The notes: generated from the letters alone by a model not told the origin. DNA of 64,000 nucleotides from Bacillus sp. FJAT-22090 (GCF_001278755.1 NZ_CP012601.1:3782154-3846153); one strand, 5' to 3'. Counted from the first letter of the stretch, positions 47,491-56,840 are shown. Numbers and translations are program-made.

Positions 47491-48369
47491 TTGAGAGAAA
47501 CTAAAACTGATCGCGCGTTTAATGTATTCAACTATGTATTTCTTGCAATTGTCGCTTTTCTCGTAATCTATCCATTAATTTTTGTTTTTAGTGCTTCTCT
47601 TAGTAACCCTCAGAATGTCATATCAGGCGATATGTGGTTATGGCCAAAAGAGTTTACATTAGATGCATATGAAAAGGTATTTCAAAACGAGGATATTATA
47701 AATGGATTTATTAACACATTGAAGTATACAGTTTTTGGTACGATTCTGAATGTCGTTATGACTATTTTAGCGGCATATCCATTGTCTCGAAGGGATTTAA
47801 AGGGTCGCGGATTCCTCATGGCGTTTATCGTCTTTACAATATTTTTTAGTGGTGGGCTTATCCCGACGTACTTACTTATTCGCGATCTTGGGATGTTAAA
47901 TACGTTTTGGGTTATGATCATCCCAAACGCAGTTGCAGTTTGGAACATTATTATTATGCGAACGTTTTTCCAATCGATTCCTCATGAGTTAGAGGAATCG
48001 GCGATGATAGACGGAGCAGGAAATTTTAGGATTTTATGGAGTGTCGTTTTGCCGTTGTCACTTCCAGTTATAGCAGTAATGGTTCTTTTCTACTCGGTCG
48101 GTCACTGGAATTCATACTTCCAAGCATTGATTTATTTACAGGATCAAGAGAAGTTTCCACTTCAACTGATTCTTCGTCAAATACTTATTCAAGGTCAAAC
48201 TGATGACATGATTAAAGCGACATCAGAAAGCTTTTTAGCTCAGCAACTAAGTGTTGAAGGGTTGAAATATGCTGTACTTATTGTTGCAAATTTGCCTATG
48301 CTTATGCTCTATCCATTTTTACAAAGGTATTTTGTGAAAGGTGTCATGATTGGATCACTCAAAGGGTAA
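47491..48369 (+). CDS. Carbohydrate ABC transporter permease (YtcP/LplC-like)
   Basis: 292 aa from TTG, 6 bases after AAGGGGTG. Six membrane segments; EAA loop EESAMIDGAGNFRILWSVVLPLSLP. The C-terminus PFLQRYFVKGVMIGSLKG is the typical end of this family. Confidence 0.9.
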   Translation: MRETKTDRAFNVFNYVFLAIVAFLVIYPLIFVFSASLSNPQNVISGDMWLWPKEFTLDAYEKVFQNEDIINGFINTLKYTVFGTILNVVMTILAAYPLSRRDLKGRGFLMAFIVFTIFFSGGLIPTYLLIRDLGMLNTFWVMIIPNAVAVWNIIIMRTFFQSIPHELEESAMIDGAGNFRILWSVVLPLSLPVIAVMVLFYSVGHWNSYFQALIYLQDQEKFPLQLILRQILIQGQTDDMIKATSESFLAQQLSVEGLKYAVLIVANLPMLMLYPFLQRYFVKGVMIGSLKG

Positions 48370-48403
48370 CAAGGTAAACAGGATAAATAAGGGGGAGAAT
48401 GTA

Positions 48404-50020
48404 TTGAAGAAAAACTATATTACTTGTTTTACTGCAAGTCTATTACTAACGGCTAGTATTTTAGGAGCTTGTTCTAATGAGGAAGGAGCTACTGAAAAAA
48501 GTGAAAATGCCGGTAATGTAAAAGCGACGGGAATGCCAATTGTTGAAGAAAAGATTCAAGTGGATGGTTTTGCAGCAAAATTCTTTGCATCGCAAGATTG
48601 GAACAAACTTATGCTTTGGGATGAATATGAGAAAATGACGAATATCGAAGTGAATTGGGAAACAACGCAAATTGAGGGATTAGCAGAGAAACGAAATTTA
48701 ATGCTTGCATCTGGAGATTATCCTGAACTATTTTTTGCTTCAGCATTTTCTAAAACAGATTTAGTCAAATATGGACAACAAGGTGTATTCTTACCGATAA
48801 ATGACTATATCGATGAATATGCACCAAATTTTAAAAAGATTCTAGAGGAATATCCTTCAGTGAAGCAAGGAGTAACGATGGCGGATGGAAATATTTATGG
48901 TTTCCCTACATTTTATGATCCGAAATTTGAATCTCTTCGCGCAAATACACCGTGGATTAGGAAAGATTGGCTCGATAAATTGGGCCTAGAGGAACCTGAA
49001 AATGTAGATGAATTGTACGAAGTATTGAAAGCATTTAAAGAACAAGATCCGAATGGGAATGGACAACCCGATGAGCTTGGATGGGGCAGTGGCTATGGCA
49101 TTAATGAGTTCATTGCTTATTTGCGAGGAACTTATGGTTTAAACAAACAAGGATCTATGAATTTAAACCTCGACTTTAAAGAAGGTACGGAAGAATTTCG
49201 TTTTATTCCAACTACGGATGAATACAAAGAATTGCTTACATTCTTGAACAAACTATATACAGAAGGTTTAATCAACCAAGATGTCTTCACAACTGAACCG
49301 CATGTGTTTGCTGCAGAAGCATCTAAAGGAAATTTTGGTATGCTGAGCGAAGTAGACCCGGCAGAATTATATAAACTTGACGGTTACGTTGGTGTACCGG
49401 TTCTAGAAGGTCCTACGGGAGAACGTGCTTATAATACAGTTTCGAATGGTCTTGGAAATCTGGGGATGTTCGTATTGACCGATAAAGCAAAAAACCCAGA
49501 AGCAATGGTTCGTTGGATGGATCATTTTTATGGAGAAGAAGGTTCTAAGATGTTCTTCATGGGGTTTGAAGGTGTAACATATGAAGAGGATGATGCTGGA
49601 AACTTCAAGTATTTAGATACGATTACAAACAATCCGAATGGTTTAAATATGGACCAAGCAATAAGTGAATATTTGACTTGGCCAGGAGGATATTATCCTG
49701 GAGTGGTTAGACAAAAGTTTTTCCAAGGTGCAGAAGGTAAAGAAAATTCAATCCTAAATGCTGAGAAGGCTCGTCCTTATCGAATAAAAGATGAAGATAT
49801 CCTTCCCGGGTTGAACTATACAATGGATGAAACGGAAAAAGTTAGTGCAATTATGACAGATGTACAAACATATATTGATGAAATGACAGCTGCTTTTATT
49901 ACTGGAAAACAAGACTTTAGTAAATGGGATGACTATAAGAAAACACTAGATAAAATGGGAGTACAAGATTATCTTGAGCTTGCACAAGGAGCTTACGATC
50001 GATCGAAAAAAGAAAAGTAA
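48404..50020 (+). CDS. Carbohydrate ABC transporter substrate-binding lipoprotein (LipO-like)
   Basis: 538 aa from TTG after AAGGGGGAG, which gives a clean signal peptide MKKNYITCFTASLLLTASI with lipobox LGAC. A longer frame starting at 48350 overlaps the permease gene and lacks a signal. Family 1 solute-binding block: LASGDYPELFFASAFSKTDLVKYGQQGVFLPINDYI, and DPNGNGQPDELGWG. This family binds oligosaccharides or glycosaminoglycan-type fragments in Paenibacillus and Bacillus. Confidence 0.9.
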   Translation: MKKNYITCFTASLLLTASILGACSNEEGATEKSENAGNVKATGMPIVEEKIQVDGFAAKFFASQDWNKLMLWDEYEKMTNIEVNWETTQIEGLAEKRNLMLASGDYPELFFASAFSKTDLVKYGQQGVFLPINDYIDEYAPNFKKILEEYPSVKQGVTMADGNIYGFPTFYDPKFESLRANTPWIRKDWLDKLGLEEPENVDELYEVLKAFKEQDPNGNGQPDELGWGSGYGINEFIAYLRGTYGLNKQGSMNLNLDFKEGTEEFRFIPTTDEYKELLTFLNKLYTEGLINQDVFTTEPHVFAAEASKGNFGMLSEVDPAELYKLDGYVGVPVLEGPTGERAYNTVSNGLGNLGMFVLTDKAKNPEAMVRWMDHFYGEEGSKMFFMGFEGVTYEEDDAGNFKYLDTITNNPNGLNMDQAISEYLTWPGGYYPGVVRQKFFQGAEGKENSILNAEKARPYRIKDEDILPGLNYTMDETEKVSAIMTDVQTYIDEMTAAFITGKQDFSKWDDYKKTLDKMGVQDYLELAQGAYDRSKKEK

Positions 50021-50030
50021 AATAAATTAT

Positions 50031-50064
50031 ACTCATACAAAGGTTTTCCTTTGTATGAGTTTTA
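50031..50064 (+). terminator. Intra-operon hairpin after the binding-protein gene
   Basis: ACTCATACAAAGG-TTTT-CCTTTGTATGAGT, a 13-bp perfect stem, then TTTACCC. Probably reduces read-through into the catabolic genes. Confidence 0.8.
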
Positions 50065-50086
50065 CCCTTTAAGGGAGGTAGTTTTA

Positions 50087-50770
50087 TTGGACTTAAATGG
50101 ATGGAAAGGAAAGCTCTATGGGTTCGTAGAGTTTGTGACTATGTTAGCAGCATTGCAGCTGATGTGGATTGGATTAACACTGCTTGGACTTGTGTTCTTT
50201 GGAATATCACCAGCTACTGTAGGTCTATTCGCAGTAATGAGAAAAAGATTGCAAGGCCAGGATCACTTACGAACACTAATTAGACATTATTGGGCCACGT
50301 ATAAAATAGAGTTCATCGCTTCAAATAAGATTGGAGTCATTTTGATAGGCATTGGCTACTTTCTCACAATTAATATAAAAATTACCTTAACAATGAACGA
50401 GACCTATGGTTTCTTCATGTTGACGTTGATTGTCATGATTACGATTTTGTATATAGTGATGGTGATGAACATATTTCAGGTGTTTGCACATTATGAACTT
50501 CCATTTGCTCGTTATTTTTCAACTTCTCTCTTACTTAGTATTTCATTTCCACTCCAAATAATTGGATCTGTTATAGGACTCTATATTCTGTATCGGATTT
50601 TTTTATTCATACCAGGTCTTCTTCCATTTTTCGGAGTGAGTTTAACTGTTCTGTTTCTAACTTGGATGTCATCCCAAATCTTCCGACTTAAAGGTGAATC
50701 GGATGGAACATTACGGATAGAGGAAACTAAGAAAACAAAAAAGCTAATTATGGAGAGTACCTTACCATGA
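50087..50770 (+). CDS. DUF624 (YesL-like) membrane protein
   Basis: 227 aa from TTG, 7 bases after AAGGGAGGT. About five membrane segments with the DUF624 block WIGLTLLGLVFFGISPATVGLFAVMRK near the N-terminus. YesL-type genes accompany LplB/YtcP/LipO-like transporters in Bacillus and Paenibacillus sugar loci, with no proven function. It overlaps nagA by 4 bases (ATGA). Confidence 0.85.
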   Translation: MDLNGWKGKLYGFVEFVTMLAALQLMWIGLTLLGLVFFGISPATVGLFAVMRKRLQGQDHLRTLIRHYWATYKIEFIASNKIGVILIGIGYFLTINIKITLTMNETYGFFMLTLIVMITILYIVMVMNIFQVFAHYELPFARYFSTSLLLSISFPLQIIGSVIGLYILYRIFLFIPGLLPFFGVSLTVLFLTWMSSQIFRLKGESDGTLRIEETKKTKKLIMESTLP

Positions 50771-51957
50771 AGAGTATGTATTTAATTAACGCAACAATTG
50801 TTCTTGAACAATCGGTTTTACAAAATGGATTTGTGCATATTGAAGGAGAAAAAATAAAGTCTGTTGGGAAAATGGTAGATTGCCCACCTATTATTGGGGA
50901 AAAAGTTATTGATTGTATTGACAAACAATACGTTATACCTGGAATGATTGATATACATGTGCATGGAGCTGGCGGATTTGACTTTATGGACTCCAAGCAA
51001 GAAGCTTTTGAAGGTATTGCAAAAGCACTTGCTAAAGAAGGGACGACCTCTTATCTTGCAACAACGATGACAAATCCAATCTCACAAATTAGTGATATGC
51101 TTAAGAATCTCGCGAGCTACAAAGAAAATAATAGTGAAGCTGGTGTAGCTGAAATGATAGGCATTCATTTGGAAGGGCCCTTTATAAATAAAGATCAAAA
51201 AGGTGCCCAACCGGAACATGATATCCTCCCCCCAAATGTTACTCTGTTCAAAGAATGGCAGAAGCTATCAAGAGACGCAATTAAAATTATTACATTTGCT
51301 CCTGAATTAGATGTAGATTTTGAGCTACTAAAGGAACTAAAAAAAATGGAAATTATTCCATCGATGGGACATACTAATGCATCTTACGATGAAGCTGTAC
51401 AAGCTATTACTCATGGAATAACGCACTCGACACACTTATTTAATGGGATGAAAGGGTTGCATCATCGTGATCCAGGAGTCGTAGGTGGAGCTCTTCTACA
51501 TGATGAGGTTTATGTTGAAGTAATTCCAGATGGTATTCATTTTCACCCTGATTTATTGAAACTTGTAGTTAGAATGAAGGGGCTTGAACGGATTTTGGTC
51601 ATTACTGACGGAATACGGGCAAAAGGGATGGCAGATGGTATCTACGATTTAGGTGGACAGAAAGTGACAGTTAGTGATGAAAAATGTACGTTAACGTCTA
51701 CCGGTTCGCTTGCAGGTAGTATTGTAACAATGAATAATGCAAGGAAGAATCTGGCTAAATGGCTAGGACTGTCGATACAGGAACAATTACAGATAACATC
51801 AGTGAACCAAGCTAAACGTTTAGGCCTATTTAATAGAAAAGGATCCATTCAGGCTGGAAAAGATGCTGACATCGTAATTCTTGGTATGAATGGAGAAATC
51901 GTGTTTACGATTTGTAGAGGCGCTATTGCTTTCCAATGTAAAGATGCATTCAAATGA
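50767..51957 (+). CDS. nagA: N-acetylhexosamine-6-phosphate deacetylase
   Basis: 396 aa. Amidohydrolase fold: IDIHVHGAGGFDFMD, metal Glu in HLEGPFINKDQKGAQ, SMGHTNASYDEA, HSTHLFNGMKGLHHRDPG, PDGIHFHPDLLKL, catalytic Asp in VITDGIRAKG. It removes acetate from GlcNAc-6-P or GalNAc-6-P. Neighbouring AgaS, tagatose kinase and aldolase genes point to GalNAc-6-P (the AgaA role). The gene is usually annotated nagA on homology. Confidence 0.93.
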   Translation: MKSMYLINATIVLEQSVLQNGFVHIEGEKIKSVGKMVDCPPIIGEKVIDCIDKQYVIPGMIDIHVHGAGGFDFMDSKQEAFEGIAKALAKEGTTSYLATTMTNPISQISDMLKNLASYKENNSEAGVAEMIGIHLEGPFINKDQKGAQPEHDILPPNVTLFKEWQKLSRDAIKIITFAPELDVDFELLKELKKMEIIPSMGHTNASYDEAVQAITHGITHSTHLFNGMKGLHHRDPGVVGGALLHDEVYVEVIPDGIHFHPDLLKLVVRMKGLERILVITDGIRAKGMADGIYDLGGQKVTVSDEKCTLTSTGSLAGSIVTMNNARKNLAKWLGLSIQEQLQITSVNQAKRLGLFNRKGSIQAGKDADIVILGMNGEIVFTICRGAIAFQCKDAFK

Positions 51958-52023
51958 TGTAAAAATTTCTGAATTGATGATATATTGAAATTGTGAAGAC
52001 GTACGAAGAAGGATGAATATAAT

Positions 52024-52755
52024 ATGAAACCGTTAGATCAAGGAAGTATTATACCGCTATATCATCAATTGAAGCAACGCTTAGATGCTCGCATTCGAGC
52101 AGGTGAATGGAAGCCTGGAGATAAAATTGATTCGGAAAATCGTTTGATGGACTTGTTTCAAGTAAGTAGAAATACGGCGAAGAAAGCGATTGAAGAATTG
52201 GTTCAGGAAGGAACACTTTATCGAGTTCAAGGGAAAGGGACCTTCGTCTCCAAACCTAAATTTGAACAGTCTCTAGGAGGATTTTATAGTTTTAGTAGAG
52301 TGTTACAAGAAAAAGGTCTTCATCCTACGGACCAAGTGCTTGAAGTAAAGGAAGTTGAACCTTCTGCTACTGTAAGAGAAGGATTGCAGCTTCCAGTAGG
52401 TGAAAGTGTAGTTGAAATGAAGCGATTACGTTTGGCAGACGGGGAGCCTATCATTCTTGAATCATCGTTTATGCCAAAGTCAGTTGTTCAAGATATGTCG
52501 GTTTTGTATGAAGTAGGAACTTCATCACTCTATGATTTATTGTCTGAACGTTATAACGTGACTGTTGTTCGGGCGAAAGAAGCATTCGAGCCTGTTTTAA
52601 TTAGAGAAGGGGAAAGTGTTCTTCTTAAGACGAAAGTAGGAAAGCCTGCGTTGTTATTGGAGCGAACAGCATATGACACGAACGACCAACCAGTCGAGTT
52701 TTGTATATCAATTGTAAGAGGAGATCGTTGCAGATTTTACACAGATCTATATTAA
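52024..52755 (+). CDS. GntR-family regulator, HutC subfamily (NagR/YvoA-like)
   Basis: 243 aa. Winged helix-turn-helix in residues 1-75 (PLYHQLKQRLDARI; ENRLMDLFQVSRNTAKKAIEELVQEG; VQGKGTFVSKPK) and a C-terminal UTRA effector domain (VVEMKRLRLADGEPIILESSF; LYDLLSERYNV; ERTAYDTNDQPVEFCISIVRGDRCRFY). YvoA in B. subtilis responds to glucosamine-6-P or GlcNAc-6-P. Here it likely senses an amino-sugar phosphate made by the flanking enzymes. Confidence 0.92.
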   Translation: MKPLDQGSIIPLYHQLKQRLDARIRAGEWKPGDKIDSENRLMDLFQVSRNTAKKAIEELVQEGTLYRVQGKGTFVSKPKFEQSLGGFYSFSRVLQEKGLHPTDQVLEVKEVEPSATVREGLQLPVGESVVEMKRLRLADGEPIILESSFMPKSVVQDMSVLYEVGTSSLYDLLSERYNVTVVRAKEAFEPVLIREGESVLLKTKVGKPALLLERTAYDTNDQPVEFCISIVRGDRCRFYTDLY

Positions 52756-52785
52756 ACTCATAGAAATTTCTATGAGTTTTAAAAT
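52754..52785 (+). terminator. Terminator between the GntR regulator and the aldolase gene
   Basis: AAACTCATAGAAATTTCTATGAGTTT, a near-continuous palindrome, then TAAAAT. A second symmetric element GTTGT-ACCA-ACAAC lies at 52793-52806, a candidate operator for the GntR protein. Confidence 0.7.
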
Positions 52786-52829
52786 AGATTAAGTTGTACC
52801 AACAACCCACTAACGAGAGGAGTGGTTTT

Positions 52830-53672
52830 ATGCCACTAGTTACAACGAAAGAAATGTTAGAAGACGCTTATAACAATCACTATGCCATTGGAGCATTCGG
52901 TGCGCACAATTTAGAAATTATTAAAGCAGTAATCGCTGGTGCTGAAGCAATAGGTTCACCGGTTATCCTGCAAACTACATCCAGTACATATAAATACGTT
53001 GAGATGCCTTATATGATTGCGATGGCTAAGGTTGCTGCTGAACAAGCAAAAGTACCTGTAGCTTTGCATCTTGATCATGGAGAATCGTTTAACGTAGTTA
53101 TGGAATGTTTACGAGCGGGGTATACATCCATCATGATTGACGGCTCTAAGCTTTCATTAGAAGACAATATCGCACTTGTACGCAAAGTAACAGATGCAGC
53201 AAGTCCTATTGGTGTCCCTGTAGAAGCAGAACTAGGAACGATAGGTGGAGTGGAAGATGACTTTGTACTTGACGAGAGTCTAGCTCTATTTACTGATCCA
53301 CTATTGGCAGAACGATTTGTGCGTGAAACAGGGATTGATACGTTTGCACCTGCATTTGGAACTGCGCATGGTAATTACAAAAAAGAACCTAAACTACAAT
53401 TTGACTTACTAGGAAGAATTCAAGAATTGACTAATATTCCACTCGTTATGCATGGAGCATCAGGAGTACCAGAAGAAAGTGTACGAAAATCATTGGATTA
53501 TGGTATAGCAAAAGTGAATTTCTCTACGGAATTAAAAGATTTATTCGCAGAGGAAGTTCGAGCCTTTTTCAAAGAAAATCCACATGAAAATGACCCTCGT
53601 AAATATTTCATTCCTGCAAGAGAGGCATTAATAGAGTTAGTTAAAAGAAAGATTATGATATTACAAAAATGA
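52830..53672 (+). CDS. Class II aldolase, tagatose/fructose-1,6-bisphosphate type (GatY/AgaY-like)
   Basis: 280 aa from the ATG after GAGAGGAG. Zinc-site blocks are ALHLDHGESF, FGTAHGNYKKEP and MHGASGVPEE; the phosphate site is GIAKVNFSTELK; EAELGTIGGVED is the catalytic-loop region. Splits tagatose-1,6-bisphosphate to glyceraldehyde-3-P and dihydroxyacetone-P, by context with the kinase overlapping its 3' end by 4 bases. Fructose-bisphosphate cannot be excluded as a substrate. Confidence 0.9.
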   Translation: MPLVTTKEMLEDAYNNHYAIGAFGAHNLEIIKAVIAGAEAIGSPVILQTTSSTYKYVEMPYMIAMAKVAAEQAKVPVALHLDHGESFNVVMECLRAGYTSIMIDGSKLSLEDNIALVRKVTDAASPIGVPVEAELGTIGGVEDDFVLDESLALFTDPLLAERFVRETGIDTFAPAFGTAHGNYKKEPKLQFDLLGRIQELTNIPLVMHGASGVPEESVRKSLDYGIAKVNFSTELKDLFAEEVRAFFKENPHENDPRKYFIPAREALIELVKRKIMILQK

Positions 53673-54607
53673 TTACAACTATTACATTAAATGCTGCAAT
53701 CGATCAAGTGTATGAAGTTGAAAAATTGGCAGTTGGAAGTACGAATCGCGTTTCTGCTATTACTCAGGAGGCTGGTGGTAAAGGTATTAATGTCGCAAAG
53801 GTTCTCCAGTATTCAGGTGCAAAAGTAGATGCTGGTGGATTTGCAGGTGGCATTAATGGCGAGAGAATTCGACAGCTATTGGAAAAACAATCTATTTCAA
53901 GTGAACTTATTCCGGTTAGTGGTGAAAGCAGAATCTGTTTAACAGTGCTAGATTCAACGATTCGTGAAGTGACAGAACTTCTTGAAAGTGGACCAGAGAT
54001 ATCCAAAGAGGAATGGCAATCAATGCTTGATTGGGTACGACAGAAATCTAAACACGTAAAGTGGTTTGCGCTGTCTGGTAGCTTACCGAAAGGATTACCA
54101 TCAACTGCATATGCAGAACTTATTGAAATAATAAATGCTAACGGTGCGAAAGTGATACTCGATTCTAGCGGTGACGCTTTACGATTCGGAATTAAAGCGA
54201 AGCCTTTTGCAATAAAACCGAATGAGTCTGAAATTGCAGCAATTCTAAGCAAAAATACTATAACTGAAAATGACTTGCTAGAAGCAGGAAATCGTTTTGT
54301 TAATGAAGGAATCGAACATGTTTGCTTCACATTAGGTGGAGAAGGAGCAGTATTCGTCAACCAAACTGGATATTTTAAAATAGATGCACCTTCGATTGAT
54401 GTCGTCAATACTGTAGGCAGTGGAGATGCATTCGTTGGTGGTCTACTATATGGATTAGCTCATAATGAAGAGATTAGTATTGCCTATAAACGAGCAATAG
54501 CGTGCGGATCAGTTAATGCGATGTATCGATCAATTGGTTTTATAGATTTGGAGCAAGTGGAAGCATTAATGAAACAAATTACGATTAATAAAATTAAAGA
54601 TAGATAG
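53669..54607 (+). CDS. Tagatose-6-phosphate / 1-phosphofructokinase-type PfkB kinase
   Basis: 312 aa. PfkB features are TLNAAIDQVYEVE, EAGGKGINVAKVLQYSG (substrate block), ALSGSLPKGLP and VVNTVGSGDAFVGGLLYG (catalytic Asp). LacC and FruK have the same motifs; the position between aldolase and AgaS genes favours tagatose-6-phosphate. No PTS genes are in the cluster, which argues against a FruK role. Confidence 0.88.
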   Translation: MITTITLNAAIDQVYEVEKLAVGSTNRVSAITQEAGGKGINVAKVLQYSGAKVDAGGFAGGINGERIRQLLEKQSISSELIPVSGESRICLTVLDSTIREVTELLESGPEISKEEWQSMLDWVRQKSKHVKWFALSGSLPKGLPSTAYAELIEIINANGAKVILDSSGDALRFGIKAKPFAIKPNESEIAAILSKNTITENDLLEAGNRFVNEGIEHVCFTLGGEGAVFVNQTGYFKIDAPSIDVVNTVGSGDAFVGGLLYGLAHNEEISIAYKRAIACGSVNAMYRSIGFIDLEQVEALMKQITINKIKDR

Positions 54608-54620
54608 GGGTATGAAAACT

Positions 54621-55637
54621 ATGCATACTTATAATGAAATCATCGGACAGGCGGACCAACTTCAAAAGACACTTGAACTAGTGGAGAATTTAAAAATCGA
54701 ACATGAGAATGTAGACTATGTCCTATTCACAGGATGTGGAACATCATTTTACTTAGCGGCTTCAGCTGCTAAATATTATCAAACAGTAACAGGACAATTT
54801 GCTTCTGCAGTTCCTGCTTCTGAATTATTCCTTCATACATCGACGACGATTGTGGCAGGAAAAAAATATCTTGTTGTTGGGATATCTAGATCAGGAACTA
54901 CATCCGAAATTCTTATCGCACTCAATCATTTGAAAGACCAAGCAGATATCCGTACATTGGCAGTTACATGTAATGGAGATACACCTATGGCCACTGCAGC
55001 TGATCAAGTTCTTTCACTTGACCATATTAAAGAGAAAAGTGTTGTTATGACACAGTCATTCTCCAATATGCTGTTTGCTCTCCAAGTTTTCGCGGCAAAG
55101 CAAACAAGTTCTACTCAAAATTTGAATGAACTAAAACAAATTCCGAAGTTGGTAGGGACAGCTTTAACATTCGAAGTTTTAACAAAAGGTGTAGCAGAGG
55201 ATTTATCGAAAAAACGCTTTATCTTCCTTGGATCAGGTTCATATAACGGTTTAGCGAAAGAAGCAACGCTGAAATTAAAAGAAATGACACAAACAGAATG
55301 CGAAAGTTATTCAAGTTTGGAATTTAGACACGGACCAATATCTATCGTAGATGATTCTACAGTAGTTGTTTTATTGACTCAACTGGAGACCGAAGACTAT
55401 GACCAACAACTTGTTAAGGACATTCAAAAGCTTGGTGGATACGTACTTGCTATTGGACCGATACCTCAAGAGTTTGTAGCAGATCACATTATTGAATTGA
55501 CGGATAAAATAAGTGATAGGAACCGACATGCTATTTATGTTCCATATCTTCAATTACTTGCATATCAACGCGCGGTGCATTTAGGATTTAATCCAGATAA
55601 GCCACGAAATCTTACACAAGTTGTTAAATTGTCATAA
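54621..55637 (+). CDS. agaS: SIS-domain aminosugar-6-phosphate isomerase/deaminase (AgaS-like)
   Basis: 338 aa from the second ATG (AGGGG 10 bases upstream; the first ATG at 54612 is too close). Two SIS domains: LFTGCGTSFYLAASAAKYYQ with GISRSGTTSEILIAL, then GSGSYNGLAKEATLKLKEMT and YSSLEFRHGPISIV. The SLEFRHGP block is shared by AgaS, FrlB and GlmS isomerase domains; there is no glutaminase domain. Predicted to turn galactosamine-6-P into tagatose-6-P and ammonia. Confidence 0.85.
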   Translation: MHTYNEIIGQADQLQKTLELVENLKIEHENVDYVLFTGCGTSFYLAASAAKYYQTVTGQFASAVPASELFLHTSTTIVAGKKYLVVGISRSGTTSEILIALNHLKDQADIRTLAVTCNGDTPMATAADQVLSLDHIKEKSVVMTQSFSNMLFALQVFAAKQTSSTQNLNELKQIPKLVGTALTFEVLTKGVAEDLSKKRFIFLGSGSYNGLAKEATLKLKEMTQTECESYSSLEFRHGPISIVDDSTVVVLLTQLETEDYDQQLVKDIQKLGGYVLAIGPIPQEFVADHIIELTDKISDRNRHAIYVPYLQLLAYQRAVHLGFNPDKPRNLTQVVKLS

Positions 55638-55654
55638 TCGGAAGGTGAGTATAA

Positions 55655-56539
55655 ATGGAGTACATTCTCGCTGCAGATATCGGAGGCACAAAACTTGCGA
55701 CGGCTCTATTTATAAAGGATGGAACAGTTGCAAAAGTTAACGAAATACAAAGTGAAAAAAATGATGGGGAAATTCTGTTTCAGTCATTAGTTGATTCATT
55801 CAAGTCTATTTGTGTGAATGAACAGGTGAATTTAGATGATATTAAAGGAATAGCAGTCGGAATACCAGGAATTGTTGATACAGAAAAAGGAATAGCAGTC
55901 TTTCAGAATAATTTACCTTGGAGAGACTTCCCATTGGCAGAAAGACTCGCTAATGAGTTTCCTAAATCCAAGATTGTCATAGACAATGATGTATATATGG
56001 CAACATGGGGGGAATATACAAATCGTGGATTTTCTTCAGAAACCATGGTATATGTAACACTGAGTACAGGTATTTCATGCTGTTCGATTCATCAAGGGGC
56101 GTTTTTACGAGGAGTTGGAATGGCAGGAGAAATTGGATTTAGCCTGACGGATACTACAGAAACAACGCTTGAATCATTAGTTTCTGGTCCTGCACTTGAA
56201 TTAAAAGGACGAAAAAAATTCGGTAATCCCGAATTAACATTGAAAGAAATGATGGAGTATTATTATCAAGGCAACAGCTATATTCTATCAATCGTAAATG
56301 AAGCAGTAACTGCATTAGCAAAGGAAGTATATCATATTATCGTATTTTCAGATCCTCATTGTATCGTTCTTGGTGGTGGGATTTTCAATCATCACCCAGA
56401 ACTTATCGAATTGGTTCGAAAAGAGGTTAGACAGTATCTTCGTCATCCTTTATTAAAAGGTAAAGAAGAACGTATTGAAGCAAGTGCATATAAGGGAGAA
56501 GCGGGATTGCGTGGCGCAGCTTCAACCGTAATAAAATAG
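55655..56539 (+). CDS. ROK-family sugar kinase (predicted N-acetylhexosamine kinase)
   Basis: 294 aa. ATP-binding DIGGTKLATALF at the N-terminus, GIAVGIPGIVD, catalytic Asp in IVIDNDVYMATWGEY, and VLGGGIFNHHPELI. The ROK zinc motif (CxCGxxGCxE) is absent and the usual GEIGH is GEIGF, so it lacks the structural zinc site. Placed last in the cluster, it would phosphorylate the sugar that enters unphosphorylated through the ABC importer, feeding NagA. Confidence 0.88.
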   Translation: MEYILAADIGGTKLATALFIKDGTVAKVNEIQSEKNDGEILFQSLVDSFKSICVNEQVNLDDIKGIAVGIPGIVDTEKGIAVFQNNLPWRDFPLAERLANEFPKSKIVIDNDVYMATWGEYTNRGFSSETMVYVTLSTGISCCSIHQGAFLRGVGMAGEIGFSLTDTTETTLESLVSGPALELKGRKKFGNPELTLKEMMEYYYQGNSYILSIVNEAVTALAKEVYHIIVFSDPHCIVLGGGIFNHHPELIELVRKEVRQYLRHPLLKGKEERIEASAYKGEAGLRGAASTVIK

Positions 56540-56554
56540 AGAATATGAATAAGA

Positions 56555-56595
56555 ACGTACCCTCGTCTAAATATTATTAGACGAGGGTACGTTTG
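56555..56595 (+). terminator. Terminator of the amino-sugar cluster
   Basis: ACGTACCCTCGTCTAA and TTAGACGAGGGTACGT, a 16-bp perfect stem. It is followed by GTAGAGTCTGCATTTTT, the right half of the AATGCAGACTC hairpin family. Confidence 0.9.
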
Positions 56596-56620
56596 TAGAG
56601 TCTGCATTTTTATATTTGCT

Positions 56621-56710
56621 GGCCGTATAGAAAAATTTGTGTCCGGATAGAAAATTTTATTGATCGGATATACAAAAATGTGACCGGATAAAATAATTTC
56701 TGTCCGTTCA
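56621..56710 (+). repeat. 20-bp-period repeat array (five units)
   Basis: Cores GGCCGTATA 56621, GTCCGGATA 56641, GATCGGATA 56662, GACCGGATA 56682, and terminal GTCCGTTCA 56702. Its right end from TATACAAAAATGTGACC onward matches 43809-43840 almost base for base. The 343 bases from 56540 to 56882 hold the terminator, this array and the SDR promoter. Confidence 0.92.
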
Positions 56711-56783
56711 ATTAATTTTTTTAAAAAACCTACATAATGATTAAATGTGTTGGTTATTGATACATATTACTTAATACTATTGA

Positions 56784-56840
56784 TTGTTTAGCTTTTTGTG
56801 GTTGATATAATGGAATTAAAGAGAAATGTAAGCGCTTATT
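56784..56840 (+). promoter_or_regulatory. Putative promoter and cre-like palindrome before the first SDR
   Basis: TATAAT at 56806-56811 with a weak -35 TTGTTT 16 bases upstream. TGTAAGCGCTTATT (56827-56840, 12 of 14 cre positions, perfect TAAGCGCTTA core) lies just downstream, where a bound CcpA would block transcription. Confidence 0.5.

Noticed and set aside
53669-54607. 1-phosphofructokinase (FruK) of a fructose PTS operon
   Set aside because: Motifs do not separate FruK from tagatose-6-phosphate kinase, but no PTS genes are present and the neighbours are AgaS and a GatY-type aldolase.
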